NCBI GenBank assembly: GCA_007123395.1
Contig: SKLD01000444.1
Coordinates: 1-5,509, forward strand
Reading direction: 5' to 3'
DNA length: 5,509 bases
DNA from: Opitutales bacterium
GTDB lineage: Bacteria > Verrucomicrobiota > Verrucomicrobiia > Opitutales > Oceanipulchritudinaceae
The notes beneath the pieces are model-generated. The model was not told the DNA's origin. It worked only from the letters and a program-made list of their open reading frames with translations, and did not search any database. The translations under genes were made by a program, and so were the position numbers. Within the stretch, counting starts at the first letter, position 1. Each line of letters starts with the position of its first letter. Shown one piece after another: positions 1-5,509 of this stretch.

Positions 1-2988
1 CCGCTTGCTGACGGTCTCACGGAAAGCCAGTATGTTGACACGGATGTCGTCAACGGGGTCACCTACTATTATGCGGTGACCGCCGTATTTACCGGCGATA
101 AGGAATCGAATCCGAGCACGGAGCGGGCCGCCACGCCGATGGATCCTTTGCTTGTGCCGCCGGGGGCTCCCCGCGGCTTCAGGGCTGTTGCCGGCATTGA
201 GGAGGTTCTGCTCGAATGGGCCGATAATACCGAATCTGATCTCGCCTATTACAACCTCTATCGCAGAACCGAAGGTGGTGTCTATGGCGCAACCCCGCTC
301 GCGGAGGGGCTCACCGCGAGCGAATATGTGGATACCAGCGTTGCTGACCACATGACCTATTACTACGTCGTCACCGCCGTGAACGTTCTCGGAAACGAAT
401 CGGCGGCGAGCGTGGAGCGCTCCGTCACGTTCGGTCCGCCGGCCGCCCCCAGGGGATTCAGAGCCGCACCCGGCAACGAATGGGTGAGGCTCGCTTGGGA
501 CGACAACGTCGAAGTCGATCTGGCGAGTTACACCGTCTATCGGGGAACGGAAAGTGGCGTTTATGATGCCACCCCCCTTGTCGAGGGCCTGACGGTCAGT
601 GAGTTTCGGGATGAGGGCGTCGTGAACGACACAACCTACTACTACGTGGTGACTGCCGTGGATCTGAACGGCAACGAATCGGAGACGAGTGCAGAGGTCG
701 CAGCGACGCCCACGGAAGACGCCACCTATATCATCGACATCGTGGGCAACAATCTCGGGCAACCCTCCGGAGATTTTGCCGATTATTCCTCGCTGAGCCG
801 CAATGCCCACTGGGGGGACTCAACGGTCAATGACGGGTTGGTCGAGCTGTCCGTCAGCCGGACGGGCTTTGATGGGCAGGTTTCGATCACGGGTTGGTAT
901 GAGGCTGGCTACGGGGGACCCGGCTCTGAAATCGTTTATACAAAATCATCGCCGGCGGGACAGTATAGTGCGTCCAACGCCAGCGAGGCGATCGCCCAAC
1001 GCGCCTTCATCGCCATTAAGCTCGATTCGACCGGACTCGATTCGGATGAGTTTGTCCTTGAAGCGATTTCTGTGCAGCAGTGGCGCGATTTCGGGACATC
1101 GGCGACCAACTTTCAGCTCGCCTACGATGCCAACAGCGACGGCTACGACGCCGGCGACTTGATCGGTTCACCCGTGTTCATGGATCAGTCCGGAGCGATC
1201 CATTCTTTTGAGGTCTCCAGCGCCCTGACCACCGCTTTCCGGAACCAACACGAAGTCCGCCTTTATTACTGGGGGCAACCGGACACCTGGTCGGCGGCGT
1301 CGGTTCACCTTTTCCATGTCGAAGCGGCCTACCGGCTGAGGATGGCGGGAGAGGTCATGGCCCCTATGGGATTCACCGCCGCCCCCGGCATCGGGCAGGC
1401 GACGCTCGCATGGGACGATAGTACCGAGGAAAATTTTGCCAGCTACAACGTCTATCGCGGAACGGAAAGCGGCACCTACGACGAAACGCCGATTGCCCAG
1501 GGGCTGACGGTCAGCGCCTACGTGGACGAGGACGTTTTGGACAACACGACCTATTACTACGTCGTCACCGCCGTGGATACAGACGGCAACGAATCGCTCC
1601 CGAGCGTGGAGCGCTCCGTCACCTTCGGTCCCCCCGCGACCCCAACGGGATTGAAGGCCAGGCCGGGTAACGCATGGGTGAGACTCGACTGGGACGACAA
1701 CACCGAGGCCCATTTTGCCAGCTACAATGTCTATCGCGGGACCGAGAGCGGTAGCTACGCGGCAACCCCGATTGCCCAAGGCCTGACGGTGAGCGAATTT
1801 GTCGACCCGGGCCTCGTCAACGATACCACCTATTTCTACGTGGTGACGGCGGTGAGCCTCAATGCCGCCGAATCGGCAATGAGTGTGGAGGTCGCGGTGA
1901 CGCCTATTGAGGATGCGACCTACATCATCGATATCGTTGGCAACACAACCGGCGAAGCCGGTGGTGAATTTGCCGATTACTCCTCCTTGAGCCGTAACGC
2001 AGAATGGGCTGACTCCATTGTTGACGACGGTGTTGTCGAGCTTTCCGTGAGCCGGACAGGATTCAACGGCGATGTGTCTCTCACCCGTTGGTATGAGACT
2101 GCCTATGTCGGCCCCGGCACTGAAATCCTTTACTCCAAGGGCCCTCGGAATGGCCCCTACAACGCGTCCACGGCCAGCGACGCGATAGAACAAGGTGCCT
2201 TTATCGCCATCAAGCTGGATTCGACCGGCCTGGATTCGGCTGAGTTTACCATTGATGCAATCACCGTGCAGCAGTGGCGTGATTTCGGGACATCGGCAAC
2301 GAACTTTCAGTTTGCTTACGATGCCGACGGCGACGGCTATGACACGGGCGACCTCATCGGTTCGCCGGCATTCTCCAACCAAACTGGAGCGAGCAGCGCC
2401 TTCGAGCTCTCCAGCACCATGTCCACCGCTTACGCCACCCAGCATGAGGTGCGCCTCTACTATTGGGGGAATCCCGACACTTGGTCGTTCGCCTCCGTTC
2501 ACCTCTTCCACGTGGAAGTCGCCTACCGCCTGAAAATCGGGGATGACAGCCCGCCTACGGTGACTTCCTACCTCCTTTGGGTCGATGAATTCGGAGGCGT
2601 TGGTTTGATTGGAGGTCCGGCAGACGATTATGGCGGCTACGGCGTCCCCAATCTTCTTAGGTATGCCCTCGGGCAAAATCCGCTGACGCCTTTGGGCCCC
2701 GTGACCGGTCACTGGGAAATGATTGATGGCGAGCCCGGGTGGGTCGTCACCTTGAACCGTTTCGATGACCGGGGCGACGTAGACCTCTACCTATTGCACA
2801 GCACCGATTTGAGCGAAGAATGGTGGGAAGTCGTCGCGCAACGCATCGGCGCAGGCCCGATAGAGCCGCAAAACGGCGCGTTCATCCTTTCAGAGACCGG
2901 CTCGGATCCGACAGAGGTGGAATTGTTCGTCCCCTTCGATCCGGAGAATGCACGAAACTTTTTCAAGTGGCGAGCCGAGCAACCTTGA
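1..2988 (+). CDS. Large repetitive FN3 / beta-domain protein, probably secreted, 5'-partial
   Basis: The frame is open from the first base of the window and ends at TGA 2986-2988, giving 995 visible residues. The GTG at 76 lies inside an FN3 strand and is not the start. Domains, numbered from the first codon: FN3 tail 1-46; linker 47-55; FN3-A 56-147; FN3-B 148-239; beta domain 240-450; FN3-C 454-545; FN3-D 546-637; beta domain 638-848; C-terminal domain 850-995. Each complete FN3 keeps its core Trp (W73, W166, W471, W564) and a TYYYVVTAV or TYFYVVTAV strand. The C-terminus carries VPNLLRYALGQNP (882-894), a STDLS strand and a final FF strand, an ending I associate with exported Verrucomicrobiota proteins. 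There is no C-terminal PEP-CTERM-type helix or LPXTG anchor. FN3 arrays usually act as spacers or binding modules in extracellular proteins, so a role at the surface or on polysaccharide is inferred. No catalytic motif is visible, and the missing N-terminus could hold one. Confidence 0.9.
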   Translation, partial: PLADGLTESQYVDTDVVNGVTYYYAVTAVFTGDKESNPSTERAATPMDPLLVPPGAPRGFRAVAGIEEVLLEWADNTESDLAYYNLYRRTEGGVYGATPLAEGLTASEYVDTSVADHMTYYYVVTAVNVLGNESAASVERSVTFGPPAAPRGFRAAPGNEWVRLAWDDNVEVDLASYTVYRGTESGVYDATPLVEGLTVSEFRDEGVVNDTTYYYVVTAVDLNGNESETSAEVAATPTEDATYIIDIVGNNLGQPSGDFADYSSLSRNAHWGDSTVNDGLVELSVSRTGFDGQVSITGWYEAGYGGPGSEIVYTKSSPAGQYSASNASEAIAQRAFIAIKLDSTGLDSDEFVLEAISVQQWRDFGTSATNFQLAYDANSDGYDAGDLIGSPVFMDQSGAIHSFEVSSALTTAFRNQHEVRLYYWGQPDTWSAASVHLFHVEAAYRLRMAGEVMAPMGFTAAPGIGQATLAWDDSTEENFASYNVYRGTESGTYDETPIAQGLTVSAYVDEDVLDNTTYYYVVTAVDTDGNESLPSVERSVTFGPPATPTGLKARPGNAWVRLDWDDNTEAHFASYNVYRGTESGSYAATPIAQGLTVSEFVDPGLVNDTTYFYVVTAVSLNAAESAMSVEVAVTPIEDATYIIDIVGNTTGEAGGEFADYSSLSRNAEWADSIVDDGVVELSVSRTGFNGDVSLTRWYETAYVGPGTEILYSKGPRNGPYNASTASDAIEQGAFIAIKLDSTGLDSAEFTIDAITVQQWRDFGTSATNFQFAYDADGDGYDTGDLIGSPAFSNQTGASSAFELSSTMSTAYATQHEVRLYYWGNPDTWSFASVHLFHVEVAYRLKIGDDSPPTVTSYLLWVDEFGGVGLIGGPADDYGGYGVPNLLRYALGQNPLTPLGPVTGHWEMIDGEPGWVVTLNRFDDRGDVDLYLLHSTDLSEEWWEVVAQRIGAGPIEPQNGAFILSETGSDPTEVELFVPFDPENARNFFKWRAEQP
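166..1359 (+). repeat. Tandem module copy 1 (FN3-A, FN3-B, beta domain)
   Basis: This is the first copy of a 398-codon (1194-bp) module inside the large repetitive gene. Landmarks recur at exactly this spacing: the Phe of the first FN3 (60 and 458), the Tyr of TYIIDIVG (243 and 641) and the Tyr of AYRL (444 and 842). Inside the module the two FN3 domains are offset by 93 residues. The FN3 pair shows more divergence from copy 2 than the beta domain does. Confidence 0.9.
715..1350 (+). other. Unnamed beta-rich domain, copy 1
   Basis: Residues 239-450 begin with ATYIIDIVG and end with HEVRLYYWG and FHVEAAYRL strands. The segment is rich in alternating hydrophobic residues and has no Cys, which suggests a beta-sandwich or jelly-roll fold. 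The QQWRDFGTSATNFQ block and the late RLYYWG strand resemble, from memory, jelly-roll-like domains of exported proteins in Planctomycetota and Verrucomicrobiota. I cannot assign a named family. D376-A-N-S-D-G-Y (1126-1146), followed by D383 and D386, looks like a calcium-binding loop. Confidence 0.6.
1360..2544 (+). repeat. Tandem module copy 2 (FN3-C, FN3-D, beta domain)
   Basis: This second copy directly follows the first with no spacer. A hand alignment of the beta domains gives about 57 differences in roughly 207 positions, or about 70% identity, without a gap. Similarity ends near residue 848, where the unrelated C-terminal domain begins. The duplication is therefore old enough for substantial amino-acid change, yet its length has been kept exactly. 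Confidence 0.9.
1909..2544 (+). other. Unnamed beta-rich domain, copy 2
   Basis: Residues 637-848 align without gaps to the first copy. The best-kept blocks are DATYIIDIVGN, FADYSSLSRNA, VELSVSRTGF, AFIAIKLDSTGLDS, VQQWRDFGTSATNFQ, QHEVRLYYWG and ASVHLFHVE. The acidic loop here is D774-A-D-G-D-G-Y (2320-2340), which is closer to a classic DxDxDG calcium loop than copy 1. The middle stretch after the GPG turn is the least conserved part and may be a surface loop. Confidence 0.6.
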
Positions 2989-3013
2989 TAGATAAACGCA
3001 GACTTGGTTCTCA

Positions 3014-3056
3014 AGGCTGGGATATCCGGAGCCTGTCCAGTGGCCGCGAGGCCCTG
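3014..3056. terminator. Possible bidirectional terminator hairpins between convergent genes
   Basis: Two small hairpins occupy the 79-bp spacer. The first pairs AGGCT (3014-3018) with AGCCT (3030-3034). The second pairs CAG+GGCC (3038-3040, 3042-3045) with GGCC+CTG (3050-3056) around a GCGA tetraloop, with one bulged T at 3041. Neither is followed by a T-run on either strand, so these are not textbook intrinsic terminators. The placement just beyond both stop codons is the main argument. Confidence 0.3.
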
Positions 3057-3067
3057 AGGGAGAGGCG

Positions 3068-4312
3068 CTAGCTGTCGATGAGGGGTTGGCAGGTGATGCC
3101 GTCGACCGAACGGCAGCCATGCACGGCGAATGTATCGGCGTAGGCCGGATGGCAAAGCGGGTAGGCACGGGCGACAGCAGCCTTGAGACGGGATAGGGCA
3201 TCGGTGCGGATGATGGCACCCGCCGCGCCTTTGTCGCCACCGCCCAACATGCGCTCGCCATAGACGCCCTCCACGGTGCGGGCGATATCGCACATCGATT
3301 CCAACTCCGGCCCGCTGATGACGTAATCATCGCGCAGGCTGATACCGTCGGCACGGAAGTTTGCGCCAATGGCGGCGACATCACCTTCGCGCCAGAAGCG
3401 CAGGGTGCCATGGAAACGCTGGCGTGCCTCGTAGAGATACTTGAGGCGCATTTGCAGAGAGCCGTGGCCGTGTTGGTCAAGCAGAGCGATGGCCTTCCGG
3501 TACTCCGGCTCCCGGGAAATTCCGGCTACCGTTGTTTCCATATGTTTGCTGAGGAACGCGTTCAGGGTATCACACTCGTTTCGGCGCACTTTATAGGTGG
3601 ATTTTTCCAGTCCCGGGCGTTTCGTTCCGGTATCAAGGCTCACCAGTCGGAAAGCATCTGCATCGCCGCCGAAAGGAATGTGCTCGATTTTTCCCGAAGT
3701 GGGATCGTAGAAGGTGCCCATGCCCGCCTTCGCATAGTAGATCATGATTTGATCGAGTTTGCCGCAGGGGGAACCAATGTAGTCGGTTTCCACGCGCTGC
3801 GCCAAGTCGACCATGGCCATGCCCTCGGCGCCACTTATCCGGTTTACTTCAAAGAACGTGGCAAGGAGGTTGAGGGCTAACGAGGCTGATCGGGACATCC
3901 CGCCGCCCGGTATATTACCCAGCAAGACGGCGTCGAATCCTGTCGTGAGCGCGTAGCCGGAAGCCCGCAGAATCGCGCTTACGCCGTGTGGGAAGCGTGC
4001 CCATGAGTCGGCCACATCGGCGGGATCGGGCGAGGATTGCAACGAGATATCGACGACACCGTCTTCCGGGAAATTTTCGCTGAATATACGGATACGCCCG
4101 AGCCTGTTGGCCTTGTAGGCAAGCCAAATAAACCGGTCGGTACCGACGCCGAAAAGCTCAAGGCCATTGTAGTCGCCGTGCTCAATACCGAGGCAAAACC
4201 GTGATGAGCTGCGCCTGACCTGACCGCCGTCAATATCCAACCCCTTTGCATGAGCAAGCGACAGCAGTTTTTCGTGAATCTCTGTTTCTGCGTGATCAGT
4301 CTCCATAGCCAT
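3068..4312 (-). CDS. galK: Galactokinase-family GHMP kinase
   Basis: The protein would phosphorylate galactose to galactose-1-phosphate with ATP in the cytoplasm, the entry step of the Leloir pathway. From ATG 4312 it has 414 residues, close to usual galactokinases. R38 with E44-H-G-D-Y-N49 matches the galactose-binding signature. PGGGMSRSAS (135-144) is the ATP-binding GHMP motif 2. C183-G-K-L-D187-Q carries the expected catalytic Asp. STYKVRRNEC (238-247) and SLRDDYVISGPEL (325-337) are strong galactokinase signatures. Motif 3 is unusual: RMLGGGDKGA (354-363) where GGGFGG is expected, and the PG before the motif-1 Arg is absent. The reading frame extends to a TTG at 4348, but the ATGs at 4312 or 4306 place R38 and D187 where the family has them. 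The start overlaps galE by 17 nt (11 nt from 4306) with no clear Shine-Dalgarno site, which suggests coupled translation. A related sugar substrate is possible. Confidence 0.85.
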   Translation of the reverse strand: MAMETDHAETEIHEKLLSLAHAKGLDIDGGQVRRSSSRFCLGIEHGDYNGLELFGVGTDRFIWLAYKANRLGRIRIFSENFPEDGVVDISLQSSPDPADVADSWARFPHGVSAILRASGYALTTGFDAVLLGNIPGGGMSRSASLALNLLATFFEVNRISGAEGMAMVDLAQRVETDYIGSPCGKLDQIMIYYAKAGMGTFYDPTSGKIEHIPFGGDADAFRLVSLDTGTKRPGLEKSTYKVRRNECDTLNAFLSKHMETTVAGISREPEYRKAIALLDQHGHGSLQMRLKYLYEARQRFHGTLRFWREGDVAAIGANFRADGISLRDDYVISGPELESMCDIARTVEGVYGERMLGGGDKGAAGAIIRTDALSRLKAAVARAYPLCHPAYADTFAVHGCRSVDGITCQPLIDS

Positions 4313-5276
4313 TGGGGTGTTTTTGATGCCATGCCCATGCGGTTTCAATGATTTGGCTTAGTGCCGGAAATTCAGGCTGCCAGTCGAGTTCGGAGATAAT
4401 TCTTTCGCTGGAAGCGATGAGCGTCGCGGGGTCACCGGCACGGCGACCGCAGACTTCCGCGGGGATCGGATGACCCGTGATTTCGCGTGCGGTCTCGATG
4501 ACCTCTTTGACGGAGTAGCCTTTGCCATTGCCGAGGTTGTAGACCTTGTTTTCCGACTCAATCGCACCGAGGGCGAGGATGTGGGCCTGAGCCAGGTCGA
4601 CGACATGGATGTAGTCCCGCACGCAGCTGCCGTCGGGGGTGTCGTAGTCATCCCCGAACATCGATATTTTCTCTCGCTTGCCCTGTGCCACTTGCAGGAC
4701 CAGCGGTATCAGATGCAGCTCCGGAGTGTGGTCTTCACCGCGCTCGGGGCTTGCTCCGGCGGCGTTGAAATAACGTAAAGTGGCATATTGGAAAAAGGGA
4801 TATACTTTCGACAGCCAATAGAGGTATCGCTCGATGATAAACTTGGACTCCCCATAAGGGCTGCCGGGGATGATGCGCTCGTCTTCCGCAATGGGGATTC
4901 GTTCCGGATCGTCAAAGAGGTTGGCGGTGGAGGAGAGGATGAAACGAGGCACTTTGAACTCGATCACGCACTTAAGCAGATTGAGCGCATTGGTGACGTT
5001 GTCACCGAGATATAGAAAGGGGTTCTGCATGGACTCGCCCACCAGTGACTTGGCCGCAAAATGCATGATGGCGTCAGGACGAAAGCCATCGACGGATGAT
5101 CGGACCGCCTCGATTTCCGCCAAATCACCTTGTACAAATTCCGCCGCCGGATGCACTGCTTTACGGTGCCCGAGGGAGAGATTGTCGAAGACCATAACCT
5201 TGTGGTCCGCTAAAATGAGCTGTTCCACCGCAACACTACCAATGTAGCCGGCTCCGCCTGTAACAAATACTTTCAT
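4296..5276 (-). CDS. galE: UDP-glucose 4-epimerase
   Basis: This NAD-dependent short-chain dehydrogenase/reductase interconverts UDP-galactose and UDP-glucose in the cytoplasm, linking galactose use to nucleotide-sugar supply for glycans. The 326-residue length is slightly below E. coli GalE (338). The ATG at 5276 starts MKVFVTGGAGYIGS, so the Rossmann GxxGxxG (G7-G13) sits at the very N-terminus, as in the family. D31-N-L (strand 2), HFAAKSLVGES (72-82), the S115-S-T117 catalytic strand and Y141-G-E-S-K145 (YxxxK) follow. CVRDYIHVVDLA (218-229), YNLGNG (246-251) and RRAGDP (278-283) complete the GalE pattern, and the C-terminus WHQKHPNGYGD resembles that of E. coli. SSTANLFDDP replaces the more usual SSTAAVYG-type strand, and the position matching E. 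coli Tyr299 appears to be Leu286. It is the first visible gene of a galE-galK operon. No clear Shine-Dalgarno site precedes the ATG, and the upstream bases are A-rich. Confidence 0.95.
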   Translation of the reverse strand: MKVFVTGGAGYIGSVAVEQLILADHKVMVFDNLSLGHRKAVHPAAEFVQGDLAEIEAVRSSVDGFRPDAIMHFAAKSLVGESMQNPFLYLGDNVTNALNLLKCVIEFKVPRFILSSTANLFDDPERIPIAEDERIIPGSPYGESKFIIERYLYWLSKVYPFFQYATLRYFNAAGASPERGEDHTPELHLIPLVLQVAQGKREKISMFGDDYDTPDGSCVRDYIHVVDLAQAHILALGAIESENKVYNLGNGKGYSVKEVIETAREITGHPIPAEVCGRRAGDPATLIASSERIISELDWQPEFPALSQIIETAWAWHQKHPNGYGD

Positions 5277-5348
5277 CGTGAATTAGTTTTCTTGGTTTGT
5301 AGGTCGTGAATGGGTTTATTGAGTGAGTTAAGTCTTGAATGTCATCCG

Positions 5349-5385
5349 TTTTGGGAAGGATCAAATGGGTCATTTTGTTCCAAAA
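5349..5385. repeat. Imperfect inverted repeat upstream of galE
   Basis: TTTTGGGA (5349-5356) faces TTCCAAAA (5378-5385), complementary at 7 of 8 positions with one G-T. Nested inside, AAATG (5363-5367) and CATTT (5371-5375) flank a GGT loop. The centre lies about 90 bp upstream of the galE ATG. It could be a regulator-binding palindrome or a leader hairpin. The sequence alone does not distinguish these. Confidence 0.4.
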
Positions 5386-5405
5386 GCTAATCACAAGCAT
5401 CCCAT

Positions 5406-5431
5406 AGGCTTGGTTGCGAAGGGGCAAGCCT
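5406..5431. repeat. 7-bp perfect inverted repeat (hairpin)
   Basis: AGGCTTG (5406-5412) and CAAGCCT (5425-5431) are perfect reverse complements around a 12-base loop. No T-run follows on either strand. On the - strand it sits 6 bases after an in-frame TAA (5440-5438) that could close a gene entering from the right, so it may be a weak terminator or simply part of the galE leader. Confidence 0.3.
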
Positions 5432-5509
5432 GAGGGATTATGCGGATTGAGCGGGGCTGTTCTGGAAAAGTCGAAAAGCAGTCGTGCGCAAAAACGGTCG
5501 ATACAGGCG

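Larger units (their letters stand above)
5277..5437 (-). promoter_or_regulatory. Presumed leader/promoter region of galE-galK
   Basis: This A/T-richer stretch lies immediately upstream of galE and must carry the operon's promoter unless transcription enters from beyond the window. I find no pair of -35 and -10 hexamers that I would defend. It contains the 37-bp inverted repeat and the 7-bp hairpin listed separately. No riboswitch core is recognisable. Confidence 0.4.

Noticed and set aside
76..78. GTG at 76 as the start of the large + strand gene
   Set aside because: The 25 upstream codons are in frame and continue the same FN3 pattern (GLTESQYVDT before the YYY strand), so the gene begins outside the window.
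166..2544. Repeats as a CRISPR array or mobile element
   Set aside because: The repeats are 1194-bp coding modules that keep reading frame and protein domains, with no short spaced repeats, transposase or terminal inverted repeats.
1168..2712. 514-codon open frame on the - strand opposite the repeat gene
   Set aside because: It is antisense to clearly FN3-like coding sequence, shows no recognisable domain, and its length follows from codon bias and the repeats on the real strand.
2890..3480. - strand open frames of 168 and 196 codons spanning the convergent spacer (to 2787 and 2890)
   Set aside because: They run out of frame through the galK 3' end, which has strong family motifs, and their translations are low-complexity Arg/Ser/Pro-rich.
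3410..3880. + strand 156-codon frame inside galK
   Set aside because: It is antisense to well-conserved galactokinase motifs and has no recognisable domain.
5236..5427. 63-codon - strand frame overlapping the galE start (open to the window end)
   Set aside because: It overlaps galE by 41 bases in another frame, starts at TTG, and the translation shows no domain or plausible composition.
5438..5509. Possible C-terminal end of a - strand gene entering from the right (23 codons then TAA at 5440-5438)
   Set aside because: The peptide, ending in FQNSPAQSA, is too short to judge, other frames are also open here, and no family signal is visible. It remains possible because a hairpin follows closely.
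5440..5509. Possible divergent + strand gene starting at ATG 5440 after GAGGG
   Set aside because: The spacing from GAGGG to ATG is only 3 bases and the 23 visible codons show no recognisable protein.

Overview
The window carries three protein-coding genes. One is a long, 5'-truncated gene on the + strand for a repetitive, probably secreted protein. The other two lie on the - strand, converge on it, and form a short galactose (Leloir) operon, galE then galK. The organism is most likely a member of the Verrucomicrobiota, perhaps the Opitutales/Puniceicoccales. This is inferred from the C-terminal 'VPNLLRYALGQNP' segment followed by a 'STDLS' strand and a final 'FF' strand, an ending I associate with large exported proteins of that phylum, and from the weak or absent Shine-Dalgarno sites. 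No rRNA or other phylogenetic marker is present, so this is a lean and not a proof.

Positions 1-2988 (+) encode 995 residues in frame from the first base of the window, so the true N-terminus, and any signal peptide or catalytic domain, lies upstream. What is visible is a fibronectin type III (FN3) tail, then two tandem copies of a 398-residue module (FN3-FN3-beta domain), and then a C-terminal domain of about 145 residues. The two modules stay in register at exactly 398 residues (1194 bp) wherever I checked. The roughly 210-residue beta domain is not one I can name. It contains a calcium-loop-like D-x-[DN]-x-D-G sequence.

Positions 2989-3067 are a 79-bp convergent spacer with two small hairpins and no T-tract. 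Positions 3068-4312 (-) encode a galactokinase-family GHMP kinase whose third motif departs from the usual galactokinase form. Positions 4296-5276 (-) encode a UDP-glucose 4-epimerase. The galK start overlaps the end of galE, so the two are almost certainly co-transcribed and translationally coupled. No galT is visible.

Positions 5277-5509 hold no gene I can support. The stretch contains the galE leader, with an imperfect 37-bp inverted repeat and a 7-bp hairpin, and possibly the last codons of another - strand gene. I see no CRISPR array, tRNA, insertion sequence or clearly new multi-gene system. The most unusual items are the modular repeat protein and the divergent GalK.
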